From: an uncultured Oscillospiraceae bacterium
Lineage (GTDB): Bacteria; Bacillota; Clostridia; Oscillospirales; Oscillospiraceae
Assembly (NCBI GenBank): GCA_905233385.1
Contig: CAJOEH010000001.1
Coordinates: 1-64,000 of the forward strand
Direction of reading: 5' to 3'
Length of the DNA stretch: 64,000 bases
The position numbers and the translations under genes are program-made. This document shows, in pieces, positions 33,655 through 43,210 of this stretch (its first letter is position 1; every line of letters begins with the position of its first letter). Under the pieces are notes generated by a model. The model was given only the letters and a program-made list of their open reading frames with translations, searched no databases and was not told where the DNA came from.

Positions 33655-33918
33655 TTATTCAGCCTTCTTGATGATTTCAACGAGACGCCATCTCTTGTCC
33701 TTGGACAGGGGGCGGCACTCCATCACCTTTACGGTATCGCCGATGCCGCACTCGTTGTTCTCGTCGTGCGCCTTCAGCTTATAGGTTCTTTTCACGATTT
33801 TCTTGTACAGCTTGTGCTGCACGCTGTCCTCAATAGCAACCACGATGGTCTTGTCCATCTTATCGGAGACGACCTGACCAACTCTGGTTTTGCGGAAAGC
33901 TCTTGTAGTTTCACTCAT
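33655..33918 (-). CDS. rpsQ: 30S ribosomal protein S17
   Basis: This 87-residue OB-fold protein contains [41 protein letters not shown] and [18 protein letters not shown], standard S17. Confidence 0.97.
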   Translation of the reverse strand: MSETTRAFRKTRVGQVVSDKMDKTIVVAIEDSVQHKLYKKIVKRTYKLKAHDENNECGIGDTVKVMECRPLSKDKRWRLVEIIKKAE

Positions 33919-33932
33919 TTTCGCTTACCTCC

Positions 33933-34130
33933 TCAGATTGCGGTCTCTTTCTCACGAATAATTGTTTTGATGCGGGCAATGTCTTTCTTGACAGCGGCGA
34001 TTTTGATCGGATTATCGAGCTGGTTCGTCGCGTGCTGCATACGCAGGAAGAAGAGATCCTTCTTGAGGTCCTTCGCCTTCGCTTCCAGTTCAGCCACGGA
34101 CATGGCTCTGAGTTCTTTAGCCTTCATCAT
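33933..34130 (-). CDS. rpmC: 50S ribosomal protein L29
   Basis: This 65-residue helical protein begins [32 protein letters not shown]. Its start overlaps the rplP stop by one base (TAATG), indicating translational coupling. L29 lies at the peptide exit tunnel. Confidence 0.96.
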   Translation of the reverse strand: MMKAKELRAMSVAELEAKAKDLKKDLFFLRMQHATNQLDNPIKIAAVKKDIARIKTIIREKETAI

Positions 34131-34564
34131 TATTCACCACCATTCTCAGATACTGCTTCCTCACGGGCGATGATCTTGGTCTTGATGGGCAGCTTGTGCT
34201 GTGCCAGACGAAGCGCCTCACGAGCGTCTTCTTCGGACACGCCGCCGATCTCGAACATGACCTTCTGCGCCTTGACGACTGCAACCCAGTATTCGGGAGC
34301 GCCCTTACCGGAGCCCATACGGACGCCGAGAGCCTTCTTAGAAACAGGCTTGTCGGGGAAGATTTTGATCCAGACCTGGCCGCTGCGCTTGGTGTAACGG
34401 GTCATCGCGATACGAGCCGCTTCGATCTGGTTGCCGGTGATCCAGCCGGGCTCCACGGCCTGAATGCCGAATTCGCCGTAGGATACCTTGTTGCCGCGGG
34501 AAGCTGCGCCCTTCATACGGCCGCGCTGCACACGACGGAATTTTGCTCTCTTAGGCATTAACAT
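34130..34564 (-). CDS. rplP: 50S ribosomal protein L16
   Basis: This 144-residue protein begins [33 protein letters not shown] and carries the [15 protein letters not shown] signature. It overlaps rpsC upstream and rpmC downstream by single bases. Confidence 0.97.
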   Translation of the reverse strand: MLMPKRAKFRRVQRGRMKGAASRGNKVSYGEFGIQAVEPGWITGNQIEAARIAMTRYTKRSGQVWIKIFPDKPVSKKALGVRMGSGKGAPEYWVAVVKAQKVMFEIGGVSEEDAREALRLAQHKLPIKTKIIAREEAVSENGGE

Positions 34565-35364
34565 TAGCGGTTGCCTCCTTCCCTGCGATCGTCACGACGA
34601 CGCTCGCCATTGAAAGGCCTCCGGTCACCACGGCGCTCACCGCTGCGGCGGTCGTCACCGCGACGGTCGTCACGGCGGCGGTCGTTGTTGCGGCGGTCAC
34701 GACGCGGCGCTTCCGGAGCGGACTGACGCAGCGTGGAGTTCAGGACTTCGCCCTTGTAGATCCACACCTTGCAGCCGATCTTGCCATAGGTGGTATTCGC
34801 TTCCGCAAAGCCGTACTCGATGTCCGCACGGAGGGTCTGCAGGGGGATGGTGCCCTCGTGATAGGACTCGCTGCGGGCGATTTCCGCGCCGCCCAGACGG
34901 CCGCCGCAAGCGCACTTGATGCCCTTCGCGCCCAGACGGGTCGCTCTCTGCATCGCCTGCTTCATTGCACGGCGGAAGGAAATTCTCTTCTCCAGCTGCG
35001 CAGCGATGTTCTCTGCGACCAGCTGAGCGTTCAGGTCCGGGCTGCGAACTTCAACGATGTTCAGAGCGACGGACTTGCCGATCTTCTGCTCGAGCTCCAG
35101 ACGGAGCTTCTCGATCTCCTGGCCGCCCTTGCCGATGACGACGCCGGGGCGGGAGCAGTGCAGATTGATCTTGACGCGGGCGTTGCTGCGCTCGATTTCG
35201 ATCTTCGCAATGCCTGCTGCAAAGAGTCTCTTCTTGAGATCCTTGCGGATATTGTAGTCCTCAACGACCAGATCGCCGACCTTGTCGTTGCGGGCGTACC
35301 AACGGGAATCCCAGTCCTTGATTACGCCGACGCGTAAACCATGAGGATTAACTTTCTGTCCCAT
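34564..35364 (-). CDS. rpsC: 30S ribosomal protein S3 with an Arg/Asp-rich C-terminal tail
   Basis: This 266-residue protein starts [24 protein letters not shown] and has the KH domain ([17 protein letters not shown]) and the S3 C-domain ([34 protein letters not shown]). The last 46 or so residues are almost only R, D, E, G and N in near-repeats such as [19 protein letters not shown]3 orthologues are often about 215-230 residues; charged extensions occur but this one is long and low in complexity. Confidence 0.96.
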   Translation of the reverse strand: MGQKVNPHGLRVGVIKDWDSRWYARNDKVGDLVVEDYNIRKDLKKRLFAAGIAKIEIERSNARVKINLHCSRPGVVIGKGGQEIEKLRLELEQKIGKSVALNIVEVRSPDLNAQLVAENIAAQLEKRISFRRAMKQAMQRATRLGAKGIKCACGGRLGGAEIARSESYHEGTIPLQTLRADIEYGFAEANTTYGKIGCKVWIYKGEVLNSTLRQSAPEAPRRDRRNNDRRRDDRRGDDRRSGERRGDRRPFNGERRRDDRREGGNR

Positions 35365-35374
35365 AGTAACCTCC

Positions 35375-35710
35375 TTAAGCCTTCTCGCTCACGCCGATGG
35401 TGAGGTGCGTGGTTCTCTTGAGAATGCGATTGTATCTGCCCTTTGCTCTCGGTCTGCCGCGCTTCAGCGTCGGGCCGGGATTGGCAACCGCGGTGGAGAC
35501 GAAGAGATTGTCCGCGTCCATGCCGTGGTTGTTTTCGGCGTTGGCGATCGCACTCTTGAGGAGCTTGAGCATGGGCTCGGAAGCTGCCTTCGGGGTCTGC
35601 ATGATATAGGCGCATGCGGTCTTCGCATCCTTGCCGCGAATCATGTCGCAGAGGATCGAAACCTTGCGCGGAGAAATACGCAGGTATTTCAGGTGTGCTC
35701 TTGCTTCCAT
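35375..35710 (-). CDS. rplV: 50S ribosomal protein L22
   Basis: This 111-residue protein has [20 protein letters not shown] and ends with the tunnel-lining hairpin region [24 protein letters not shown]. It sits between rpsS and rpsC. Confidence 0.97.
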   Translation of the reverse strand: MEARAHLKYLRISPRKVSILCDMIRGKDAKTACAYIMQTPKAASEPMLKLLKSAIANAENNHGMDADNLFVSTAVANPGPTLKRGRPRAKGRYNRILKRTTHLTIGVSEKA

Positions 35711-35722
35711 GTTTTCTCCTCC

Positions 35723-36001
35723 TTACTTGGTATTGGAGGTCTTGGAGCCGGAATGTCCGCGGAACGTTCTGGTGGGAACGAACTCGCCCAGCTTATGACC
35801 AACCATGTCTTCTGTCACGTAGACGGGAACGTGCTTGCGGCCGTCATGGACAGCGATTGTGTGACCGACAAAGGAGGGGAAAATGGTGGAAGATCTGGAC
35901 CAGGTCTTCAGCACTTTCTTTTCACCGGTTTTGTTGAGCTCTTCAACGCGCTTATACAGCTCAGGAGCAACAAACGGGCCTTTCTTAATGCTTCTGCTCA
36001 T
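35723..36001 (-). CDS. rpsS: 30S ribosomal protein S19
   Basis: This 92-residue protein shows [64 protein letters not shown] and TRTFRGHSG, all diagnostic. Confidence 0.98.
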   Translation of the reverse strand: MSRSIKKGPFVAPELYKRVEELNKTGEKKVLKTWSRSSTIFPSFVGHTIAVHDGRKHVPVYVTEDMVGHKLGEFVPTRTFRGHSGSKTSNTK

Positions 36002-36015
36002 TATTCATTTCCTCC

Positions 36016-36858
36016 TTACTTACTGTTTCTGCGCTTGATGATGAACTTGTTGGTACGGTTCTTCGTCTTGCGGGTCTTGTAACCCATCGCCGGCTTGCCC
36101 CACGGGGTGACAGGGCCGGGACGGCCGACAGGAGCGCGGCCTTCGCCGCCGCCGTGCGGATGGTCGTTCGGGTTCATGACGGAGCCGCGGACGGTCGGGC
36201 GGATACCCATGTGACGGGTACGGCCGGCCTTGCCGATGTGGATGTTGCCGTGGTCGATGTTGCCGACCTGACCGATGCACGCCGTGCAGTTCAGGGGGAT
36301 ATAGCGGACTTCGCCGGAGGGCATTCTGACCTGGGCCAGGCCCTTCTCGGGTTCCTTCGCGAGCAGCTGCGCCGCAACGCCTGCGCTGCGGACGAGCTGA
36401 GCGCCGGAGCCGGGCTGAAGCTCGATATTGTGAATGACGGTACCAACGGGGATGTTCGCGATGGGCAGGCAGTTGCCGGGCTTGATGTCGGCCGCTGCGG
36501 ACGCCACGACGGTCGCGCCGGGCTTCAGACCGACCGGAGCCAGAATGTAGCGGAGCTCGCCGTCTTCGTACTTGACCAGCGCGATGAAGGCGCTGCGGTT
36601 GGGATCGTACTCGATCCGCTCGACGACCGCCGGCATATCCAGCTTGCCGCGCTTGAAGTCAATGATACGATACTTTTTCTTGTTGCCGCCGCCGCGATGA
36701 CGGACGGTGATTCTGCCGTAGCTGTTGCGACCGGAATGCTTCTTCAGGGTCTCAACCAGGCTACGCTCGGGCTTTGCCTTCTTATCTACGCCCTCGAACG
36801 CGGACACGGTCATGCCGCGGCGAGCGGGGGTATAAGGCTTGTAAGTCTTAATCGCCAT
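36016..36858 (-). CDS. rplB: 50S ribosomal protein L2
   Basis: This 280-residue protein has the peptidyl-transferase-proximal signature [36 protein letters not shown] and the N-terminal [22 protein letters not shown]. Standard length. Confidence 0.98.
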   Translation of the reverse strand: MAIKTYKPYTPARRGMTVSAFEGVDKKAKPERSLVETLKKHSGRNSYGRITVRHRGGGNKKKYRIIDFKRGKLDMPAVVERIEYDPNRSAFIALVKYEDGELRYILAPVGLKPGATVVASAAADIKPGNCLPIANIPVGTVIHNIELQPGSGAQLVRSAGVAAQLLAKEPEKGLAQVRMPSGEVRYIPLNCTACIGQVGNIDHGNIHIGKAGRTRHMGIRPTVRGSVMNPNDHPHGGGEGRAPVGRPGPVTPWGKPAMGYKTRKTKNRTNKFIIKRRNSK

Positions 36859-36888
36859 TTTGCGTTACACTCCTTTAATTGAGATGGT

Positions 36889-37185
36889 TTAGACCATACC
36901 CTCGAAGAATTCGATGGTCTTGGAATCGGCAGTCAGCTTCACGACAGCCTTCTTGTAGGACGCGCTGCGGCCTTCCGGGTATCTGCCCTGGCGGCGCTTC
37001 TTGCCGTCCATACGGATGGTGGTGACCTTGTCGACCTTCACGCCGAAGATCTCGGAAACAGCCTTCTTGATTTCGGTCTTGTTCGCATCGTTCGCGACGA
37101 TGAAAACGTACTTCTTGAGATCGGTCGCTTCCATGGACTGTTCGGTGATGACCGGACGGATGATGATATCGTATGCAGTCTTCAT
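36889..37185 (-). CDS. rplW: 50S ribosomal protein L23
   Basis: This 98-residue protein has YDIIIRPVITEQSM, KYVFIVANDANKTEIKKAVSEIFGVKVDKVTT and the KKAVVKL core. It docks SRP and trigger factor at the exit tunnel. Its start overlaps the rplD stop by 4 nt. Confidence 0.97.
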   Translation of the reverse strand: MKTAYDIIIRPVITEQSMEATDLKKYVFIVANDANKTEIKKAVSEIFGVKVDKVTTIRMDGKKRRQGRYPEGRSASYKKAVVKLTADSKTIEFFEGMV

Positions 37186-37802
37186 GCGAACACCTCCTCA
37201 ATCTTCGCGAGCGCAGCCTTATCGAGCACGAGCTTCTTCGCGTTCAGGATGTCGTAGACATTGATAAGGTTGGCAAACGTGGTGGTAACGCCGGGCAGGT
37301 TGCGCGCGGAGAGGACCACGTTCTCGTTGACCTCTGCGGTGACGACCAGCGCCTTGCCGTCGACCTTGACGGCGTTCAGGAAACCGGCGAACTTCTTGGT
37401 CTTGATCTCGTCCATCTTGATCTCGTCGATCACGACGATGTTCTCGGACTGGGCCTTCGCGCTCAGGACGGACTTCAGCGCCAGACGGCGGACCTTCTTG
37501 TTCAGCGTGTAGCTGTAGCTGCGGGGCTTCGGCGCAAACACGATGCCGCCGTGCGTCCACTGCGGTGCGCGGGTGCTGCCCTGACGGGCGTGGCCGGTAC
37601 CCTTCTGACGCCACGGCTTCTTGCCGCCGCCGGAGACCTCTGCGCGGGTCAGAGCGGACTGTGTGCCCTGACGGCAGTTGGCCAGATGGTTCTTCACAAC
37701 GTCATGGACGACGGATTCGTTGGGCTCGATACCGAAAACAGCTTCGGAAAGTTCAACTTCGCCGACCTGTTTGCCGTTCATATCGTAAACGTTCGTCTTC
37801 AT
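37182..37802 (-). CDS. rplD: 50S ribosomal protein L4
   Basis: This 206-residue protein contains the L4 extended loop (SALTRAEVSGGGKKPWRQKGTGHARQGSTRAPQWTHGGIVFAPKPR). In Proteobacteria L4 autoregulates the S10 operon; whether it acts on the leader here is unknown. Confidence 0.97.
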   Translation of the reverse strand: MKTNVYDMNGKQVGEVELSEAVFGIEPNESVVHDVVKNHLANCRQGTQSALTRAEVSGGGKKPWRQKGTGHARQGSTRAPQWTHGGIVFAPKPRSYSYTLNKKVRRLALKSVLSAKAQSENIVVIDEIKMDEIKTKKFAGFLNAVKVDGKALVVTAEVNENVVLSARNLPGVTTTFANLINVYDILNAKKLVLDKAALAKIEEVFA

Positions 37803-37821
37803 AAGTTAACTCTCCTTTCTT

Positions 37822-38544
37822 TTAGCCGTTTCTCGCGGAAGCCTTCTGCGGGTTACGGCCGGAAGCCTTCTGCGGGTTCTTGCTGATCGCGGTAGCAGCG
37901 GATGCAACCTTGATCGTCTTGACGGTGCTCTTGATATACACGACGCCGCCCTTCGGGCCGGGGATCGCGCCGCGGATGACGATCATGTTGAGGTCGGGAT
38001 CGACCTTCACGACGTCGAGGTTCTGCACAGTGACCTGCTCAACGCCCATCTGGCCCGCGCCGATGTGTCCCTTGAAGATACGGGAAGGATCGGAGGAGGA
38101 GCCCATGGAGCCCGCATGACGGTGGACCGGGCCGCCGCCGTGGCTTGTCGGGGTACGCTGTGCGTTCCATCTCTTGATAACGCCCTGGTAGCCGTGGCCC
38201 TTGGAGATGCCGGTCACGTCGACGTGATCGCCCGCGGCGAACAGGTCGGCCTTGATCTCGGCGCCGACTTCGAGGTCAGCGGCGTTGTCGAGCTTGAATT
38301 CCTTGAGATGCTTCTTGGCAGAGACGCCTGCCTTCTTGAGATGACCGAGTTCCGGCTTGGACAGCTTCTTTTCGGCGACGTCGCCGTAAGCCAGCTGCAC
38401 GGACACATAGCCATCGTTTTCGATCGTCTTCTTCTGAGCGACGACGCAGGGACCCGCTTCAATTACGGTGACGGGGATCACGTGGCCGTTCTCATCGAAG
38501 ATCTGGGTCATGCCCACTTTCTTGCCGATGATTGCTTTCTGCAT
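37822..38544 (-). CDS. rplC: 50S ribosomal protein L3 with a repetitive C-terminal extension
   Basis: This 240-residue protein begins [29 protein letters not shown] and has the core signature [19 protein letters not shown] and [15 protein letters not shown]. About 30 residues longer than usual L3; the tail ends [19 protein letters not shown], a direct repeat of NPQKAS, also repeated almost exactly at DNA level. Confidence 0.97.
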   Translation of the reverse strand: MQKAIIGKKVGMTQIFDENGHVIPVTVIEAGPCVVAQKKTIENDGYVSVQLAYGDVAEKKLSKPELGHLKKAGVSAKKHLKEFKLDNAADLEVGAEIKADLFAAGDHVDVTGISKGHGYQGVIKRWNAQRTPTSHGGGPVHRHAGSMGSSSDPSRIFKGHIGAGQMGVEQVTVQNLDVVKVDPDLNMIVIRGAIPGPKGGVVYIKSTVKTIKVASAATAISKNPQKASGRNPQKASARNG

Positions 38545-38673
38545 GTTTCTTACTCCTTATTTTAGGTTATTGGTTGGCAAACTTGACCATTGGGCAGCCA
38601 TTGGTTTACCAACTTGACCCGGGATCGCCTCGGCAGGCGATCGGGGTTCGCTATAATTTATAATGTATATAAA
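38545..38673 (-). promoter_or_regulatory. Structured spacer between rpsJ and rplC
   Basis: This 129-nt minus-strand spacer contains inverted repeats AATTTATA/TATAAATT next to rpsJ, GATCGCCT/AGGCGATC in the middle, and a long-range TTGGTAAAC/GTTTGCCAA pair enclosing two CCAATGG copies, then AAGGAG before rplC. It has no T-run. It may be a control or processing site, or carry an internal promoter in its AT-rich part. Confidence 0.5.
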
Positions 38674-38982
38674 TTACAGCTTTATCTCAATCTCAACGCC
38701 GGCGGGAAGGTCGAGGCCCTGGAGCGCTTCGATGCACTTTGCGTTCGGGTTGAGGATATCGATCAGTCTCTTATGGGTTCTGCGCTCGAACTGCTCACGG
38801 GAATCCTTGTACTTGTGAACAGCGCGAAGGATGGTGACGACTTCCTTCTTCGTGGGAAGGGGAATCGGACCGGATACGGAAGCGCCGTTGCGCTTCGCGG
38901 ACTCAACGATTTTCTCCGCGGTGGAGTCGATGAGCTGATGATCATAAGCCTTCAGGCGAATTCTGATCATGGTGTTTGCCAT
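38674..38982 (-). CDS. rpsJ: 30S ribosomal protein S10
   Basis: This 102-residue protein shows [22 protein letters not shown], the [40 protein letters not shown] core and the end [11 protein letters not shown]. It is the first gene of the S10-spc-alpha cluster. There is no tuf or fus upstream in this window. Confidence 0.98.
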   Translation of the reverse strand: MANTMIRIRLKAYDHQLIDSTAEKIVESAKRNGASVSGPIPLPTKKEVVTILRAVHKYKDSREQFERRTHKRLIDILNPNAKCIEALQGLDLPAGVEIEIKL

Positions 38983-39086
38983 TTTGTTGTTTCCTCCTTA
39001 AAATCGTACTCAGTTTTCGTTGTCTCGCTGGGTACGGTCGAGGTGATTTGCTGTACGCTTAACCGTGCGTATCACTCCGCGTCCAT

Positions 39087-39111
39087 GAAAAATGGCCGAC
39101 TTGTGCCGGCC
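39087..39111 (-). terminator. Attenuator-like terminator in the S10 operon leader
   Basis: On the minus strand GGCCGGC-ACAA-GTCGGCC (one G-T pair) is followed by ATTTTTC. It lies about 105 nt before rpsJ and well downstream of the promoter at 39266-39294, so it would terminate leader transcripts unless an alternative fold prevents it. Confidence 0.7.
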
Positions 39112-39265
39112 GTGCATCCATTCGCGGCGATATACGCCACATACACAGATTACCTCAGCCGCCCGATGACCGGACATACTCCGCAGAAGTTACCGCCTTA
39201 CGGCGCAATCTCCTGCTTCATCGCAGTGCAGGCACTTAAGGTCCCCCTCTCGCGCGTGCCTGTCC

Positions 39266-39294
39266 ATAATAATACACGCGCCCGTGAATGTCAA
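39266..39294 (-). promoter_or_regulatory. Promoter of the S10-spc-alpha super-operon
   Basis: On the minus strand TTGACA (39289-39294), exactly 17 nt, TATTAT (39266-39271). Transcription would start near 39258, giving a leader of about 275 nt before rpsJ, containing the attenuator at 39087-39111 and other GC-rich hairpins. Confidence 0.82.
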
Positions 39295-39415
39295 GAACTT
39301 TTTTGTATTTTTCACAAATTTTTTCTGAAAATTTTGTGCGAAACACAGAAAATCATTTTTTGCCCGCGCGGCGCTTCCGAAATCCGGAAAACGGATGGAT
39401 ATTTATCCGAAAAGC

Positions 39416-39444
39416 TTGCAATTTCTGAAAGAACTTGCTACAAT
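39416..39444 (+). promoter_or_regulatory. Promoter of proBAC
   Basis: TTGCAA at 39416-39421, 17 nt, TACAAT at 39439-39444, just upstream of the GGAGGA ribosome binding site of proB. Divergent from the S10 operon. Confidence 0.7.
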
Positions 39445-39466
39445 GAGCGCAACTGGAGGAATAATT

Positions 39467-40240
39467 ATGAGAATCGTAGTCAAAGTCGGCACCTCTACCC
39501 TCGCCCACGCCACCGGCAACCTGAATATTCGCCGCGTGGAGCAGCTTTGCAAGGTGCTGAGCGATATGAAAAACGCGGGGCATGAGATCGTCCTCGTCTC
39601 TTCCGGCGCGATCGGCATGGGCATCGGCAAGCTCGGTCTGCGGGAGCGTCCCGCCGACATTCCCACGAAGCAGGCCGCCGCGGCGGTCGGCCAGTGCGAG
39701 CTGATGTACACCTATGACAAGCTGTTTTCCGAGTACCACCACACGGTCGGGCAGATCCTGCTGACCGGCAGCGACATCCAGGACCCGCAGCGGCAGAAAA
39801 ACTTCCACAATACCCTCTTCCGTCTGCTCGAGCTCGGCGCGCTGCCGATCATCAACGAGAACGACACCGTCGCGACGGAGGAGATTGTGATCGGCGACAA
39901 CGACACGCTCGCCGCCGTCGTCGCGCAGAGCGTCAGCGCGGATCTGCTGATCCTGCTGTCGGACATCGAAGGTCTCTACACCGCGGATCCGAAGACAGAT
40001 CACGCAGCCGCGCTGATCCACACCGTCCCGGAGATCACGGACGAGATTCTCCGTCTGGCGGGCGCAGGCGGCTCCGGCCTCGGAACGGGCGGCATGGCGA
40101 CCAAACTCCGCGCCGCGCAGACCGTGACCGCCGTCGGGATCGACATGGTGATCGCCAACGGCGCGAAGCCGGAGGTCCTCTACCGCATCGTGGACGGCGA
40201 AGCGATCGGCACGCGCTTTATCGGGAGAAAAACGGTATGA
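39467..40240 (+). CDS. proB: Glutamate 5-kinase (without PUA domain)
   Basis: This 257-residue amino-acid kinase phosphorylates glutamate at the first step of proline synthesis. [34 protein letters not shown] and FGDND-type (IGDNDTLAA) motifs, then [12 protein letters not shown], are all present. The C-terminal PUA domain found in many ProB proteins is absent, giving the short form. GGAGGA at 39455-39460 fixes ATG 39467. The stop overlaps proA by 4 nt. Confidence 0.95.
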   Translation: MRIVVKVGTSTLAHATGNLNIRRVEQLCKVLSDMKNAGHEIVLVSSGAIGMGIGKLGLRERPADIPTKQAAAAVGQCELMYTYDKLFSEYHHTVGQILLTGSDIQDPQRQKNFHNTLFRLLELGALPIINENDTVATEEIVIGDNDTLAAVVAQSVSADLLILLSDIEGLYTADPKTDHAAALIHTVPEITDEILRLAGAGGSGLGTGGMATKLRAAQTVTAVGIDMVIANGAKPEVLYRIVDGEAIGTRFIGRKTV

Positions 40241-41490
40241 CGACGCTGGAACAGATGAAAGCGGCGAAGGCGGCGGCTCCCCTGCTCGCCCGCGCCGACA
40301 CCGAATTGAAAAACTGCGCGCTGCGCGCCATGGCGAAGCAGCTGATCGCGCAGACGCGGGAGATCCTGCGGGCGAACGCGGACGATATGGAGCAGGCGGC
40401 GGGAACGATCTCCCCCGTCATGCTCGACAGGCTTGCGCTGAACGAGCCCCGCGTTGCCGGCATGGCGGAGGGCATTTGCCAGGTCGCCGCCCTGCCCGAC
40501 CCGGTCGGCGAGGTGCTCTCGCGGGTCGTCCGGCCGAACGGCCTCGTGATCGAAAAGACCGCCGTTCCGCTCGGCGTGATCGCGATCATCTACGAGAGCC
40601 GCCCGAACGTGACCTCGGACGCCGCCGCCCTCTGCGTCAAGAGCGGCAACGCCTGCATCCTGCGCGGCGGCAAAGAGGCCTTCCGCAGCGCGTCCGCGAT
40701 CGCGAAGGCTTTGCAGGACGGTCTGGCCGCCGCCGGCCTGCCGAAAGAGCTGGTGCAGCTCGTGCAGGACACAACGCGCGCCGGCGCGGCGGAGCTGATG
40801 CGGGGCGTCGGCTATATCGACCTTTTGATCCCGCGCGGCGGCGCGGGCCTGATCCGCGCCTGCACGGAAAACGCGAAAGTCCCCTGCATCCAGACCGGCA
40901 CGGGCATCTGCCACATCTACGTCGACCGCGCCGCGGACCTATCCATGGCGGTCAGGATCATTGAGAACGCGAAAACGAGCCGTCCCTCCGTCTGCAACGC
41001 CGCGGAGGTCTTAATCGTCCACCGCGAGATCGCGGCAAGCTTCCTGCCGATGCTGCAGGAGGCGCTCGTCACGCGCCGCGCGGCGGCAGGACTGCAGCCC
41101 GTGGAATTCCGCGCCGACGAAGAAGCCGTCGCCTATCTCGGCGTGCCTGCCGGCGCGGCGGATTTCGACACGGAGTTTTTGGATTATATTATGGCGGTGA
41201 AGACTGTCGGCTCCGTCGAGGAGGCGATCGCGCACATCGCGGCGCACTCCACCGGGCACAGCGAGGCGATCCTCACGAACGACCCGGACGCGGCGGAGCG
41301 ATTCGTCCGCGCGGTCGACAGCGCGGCCGTCTACGTCAACGCCTCCACCCGCTTCACGGACGGCGGCGAGTTCGGCCTCGGCTGCGAAATGGGCATCTCC
41401 ACGCAGAAGCTCCACGCCAGAGGCCCGATGGGCCTGCGGGAGCTGACCGCATACAAATACATCGTCCGCGGCAGCGGACAGATCCGTTGA
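40237..41490 (+). CDS. proA: Gamma-glutamyl phosphate reductase
   Basis: This 417-residue NADPH-dependent enzyme is of the aldehyde dehydrogenase superfamily. [38 protein letters not shown] and the catalytic cysteine region [13 protein letters not shown] are visible, plus [31 protein letters not shown] near the end. It produces glutamate semialdehyde for proC. Confidence 0.97.
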   Translation: MTTLEQMKAAKAAAPLLARADTELKNCALRAMAKQLIAQTREILRANADDMEQAAGTISPVMLDRLALNEPRVAGMAEGICQVAALPDPVGEVLSRVVRPNGLVIEKTAVPLGVIAIIYESRPNVTSDAAALCVKSGNACILRGGKEAFRSASAIAKALQDGLAAAGLPKELVQLVQDTTRAGAAELMRGVGYIDLLIPRGGAGLIRACTENAKVPCIQTGTGICHIYVDRAADLSMAVRIIENAKTSRPSVCNAAEVLIVHREIAASFLPMLQEALVTRRAAAGLQPVEFRADEEAVAYLGVPAGAADFDTEFLDYIMAVKTVGSVEEAIAHIAAHSTGHSEAILTNDPDAAERFVRAVDSAAVYVNASTRFTDGGEFGLGCEMGISTQKLHARGPMGLRELTAYKYIVRGSGQIR

Positions 41491-41500
41491 GGTGAATCCT

Positions 41501-42304
41501 ATGAAGAAGATCGGTTTTATCGGCGTCGGCAGCATGGGCGGCACGCTCGCGAAGATCGCGATCCGCTCGTGCGGCGGGCAGTCCGTCTTTGTCAGCAGCC
41601 GCACGCCGGAGAAAGCGCAGCGCTTCGCCGAGGAAAACGGCTGCCTCGCGATGCGCAACGTCGCGCTCGCGGAACGCGCGGACGTGATCTTTCTCGGCGT
41701 GAAGCCGCAGAAAATGTCGGAAGTCCTCGAGCAGATCGCTCCCGCGCTCGCGGGCCGCTATGAACGCTTCGTCCTGGTGACGATGGCGGCTGGCCTGACC
41801 TGTGAAAAGATCACGGAGCTCGCGGGCGGCGACTACCCCGTCATCCGCATCATGCCCAACACGCCCGCGCTGGTCGGGCAGGGCGTGATCCCCTACTGCG
41901 GCAGCGAATCTGTCCTGGAGGAAGACTTCGCCGATCTGGAGCAGATTCTCTCCGGCGCGGGACTGGTGACGAAGCTGCCCGAAGCCCTGATCGACGCGGC
42001 AAGCGCCCTGTCCGGCTGCGGTCCCGCCTTCGTCTATATCTTCATCGAGGCGCTTGCGGACGCGGCGGTCTCCTGTGGTCTGCCGCGCGGCACCGCGCTG
42101 GAGTTCGCCGCGCAGACCGTCCTCGGCGCAGGAAAGATGGTCCTCGAGACCGGACAGCACCCGGGAACGCTCAAGGACGCCGTCTGCTCCCCTGCGGGCA
42201 GCACCATCGCGGGCGTCCGGGCGCTGGAGGACGGCGCGTTCCGCGCCGCCGCGGAGAACGCGGTCCTCGCCGCCTACAAGCGGACGAAAGAACTCGGAAA
42301 ATGA
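41501..42304 (+). CDS. proC: Pyrroline-5-carboxylate reductase
   Basis: This 267-residue enzyme completes proline synthesis. Rossmann start KKIGFIGVGSMGGTL, IRIMPNTPALVGQGVIPYC, and the C-terminal signature TLKDAVCSPAGSTIAGVRALEDGAFRAA. TGAGGTGA precedes ATG 41501, which I prefer over an in-frame GTG at 41492. Together with proBA it forms a complete proline pathway operon. Confidence 0.96.
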   Translation: MKKIGFIGVGSMGGTLAKIAIRSCGGQSVFVSSRTPEKAQRFAEENGCLAMRNVALAERADVIFLGVKPQKMSEVLEQIAPALAGRYERFVLVTMAAGLTCEKITELAGGDYPVIRIMPNTPALVGQGVIPYCGSESVLEEDFADLEQILSGAGLVTKLPEALIDAASALSGCGPAFVYIFIEALADAAVSCGLPRGTALEFAAQTVLGAGKMVLETGQHPGTLKDAVCSPAGSTIAGVRALEDGAFRAAAENAVLAAYKRTKELGK

Positions 42305-42307
42305 GCA

Positions 42308-42341
42308 AAAAAACGACGGGCAACGCCCGTCATTTTTTGAT
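42308..42341 (+). terminator. Terminator of proBAC
   Basis: GACGGGC pairs with GCCCGTC across a 3-nt loop, followed by ATTTTTTG; an A-run precedes it. Confidence 0.88.
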
Positions 42342-42355
42342 CTAAAACACACCAT

Positions 42356-42453
42356 ATTTCACTCCGTGCGCCGGCGCACGGAACTTCACATCGCGCCACG
42401 CGCGATACTTCACTGCGCAAAGCGCAACTTCACTCGGCGCAGCCGAACTTCAC
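42356..42453. repeat. Array of ACTTCAC heptamers alternating with distinct palindromes
   Basis: ATTTCAC at 42356 and ACTTCAC at 42383, 42407, 42427 and 42447 alternate with four perfect palindromic hairpins: TCCGTGCGC/GCGCACGGA, ATCGCG/CGCGAT, TGCGC/GCGCA and TCGGC/GCCGA. The heptamer is constant while the hairpins share no sequence. No protein is supported here. Confidence 0.85.
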
Positions 42454-42511
42454 TAACAAAGGCTCCCTCTGATGGGGAGGCTTCAAACTGACCGCAACGC
42501 ACCTTCAAGCC

Positions 42512-42748
42512 TGTCATTGCGAGACCGACAAAGTCGGTCGTTGCAATCTGTGCCTCTCAATGCGGGACGCTTTTCTGTAATACGAGACGACGTAGGGAGG
42601 CATGCCCTCATGCCTCCGCGATTAACGAGATACACCCAAAATCAGCACACGGAGGCGTCAGGGGACGCCTCCCTACGGCCGAAGCGTAATAAGATGCAGT
42701 TCCCAAACCTGCGACGGACAGATTGCCCGCGTAAAGCGGGCAATGACA
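42512..42748. repeat. Intergenic inverted-end repeat, copy 5, with REPIN-like core
   Basis: TGTCATTGC...GCAATGACA ends. The left hairpin is CGAGACCGAC/GTCGGTCGTTG and the right GCCCGC/GCGGGC. Core at 42592-42676: GTAG + hairpin, spacer, hairpin + CTAC, in the opposite orientation to the copies at 22.8 kb. Confidence 0.85.
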
Positions 42749-42775
42749 GTGGACACGCTTTTGCAGGAAACGCGC

Positions 42776-43147
42776 TCAGATCTCCGCGACGACTTCGACC
42801 TCGACCAGCGCGCCCTTCGGCAGGGCAGCGACGGCGACGCAGCTTCGCGCGGGATTGCCGGTGAAATACTTCGCGTAGACCGCGTTGAACGCGGCGAAGT
42901 CGCCCATGTCCTTCAGGAAGCACAGCGTCTTGACCGCCTTGGTCAGGGAGCTGCCCGCCGCGGTCAACACGGCGTCCAGATTCTTCATGACCTGCTCGGT
43001 CTGTCCGGTGATGTCCTGCGCGGCGAATTCGCCGGTCTTCGGATCGATGGGGATCTGCCCCGACGTATAGACCAGATTGCCGACCTTCATCGCCTGTGAA
43101 TACGGTCCGATGGCCGCCGGCGCGTTTTCCGTAAAGATCTTTTCCAT
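42776..43147 (-). CDS. ridA: RidA-family enamine/imine deaminase
   Basis: This 123-residue protein has AAIGPYSQAMKVGNLVYTSGQIPIDP and the C-terminal signature NPARSCVAVAALPKGALVEVEVVA with the key Arg near residue 104. RidA hydrolyses reactive enamines released by PLP enzymes. I chose ATG 43145-43147, which follows GGAGGGTTTTATT and where the family starts; it has its own promoter. Confidence 0.95.
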   Translation of the reverse strand: MEKIFTENAPAAIGPYSQAMKVGNLVYTSGQIPIDPKTGEFAAQDITGQTEQVMKNLDAVLTAAGSSLTKAVKTLCFLKDMGDFAAFNAVYAKYFTGNPARSCVAVAALPKGALVEVEVVAEI

Positions 43148-43175
43148 AATAAAACCCTCCGTTTGCGTTTTTCTT

Positions 43176-43204
43176 ATCATAACGCATTCCGGAGGGTTTG
43201 TCAA
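43176..43204 (-). promoter_or_regulatory. Promoter of ridA
   Basis: On the minus strand TTGACA (43199-43204), 17 nt, TATGAT (43176-43181). AAACCCTCCG and CGGAGGGTTT bracket the start region and could pair. Confidence 0.75.
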
Positions 43205-43210
43205 TTTTCG

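Noticed and set aside
42356-42453. CRISPR array
   Set aside because: The repeat is only 7 nt, spacers are 13-20 nt and each is self-palindromic; no cas genes are present.
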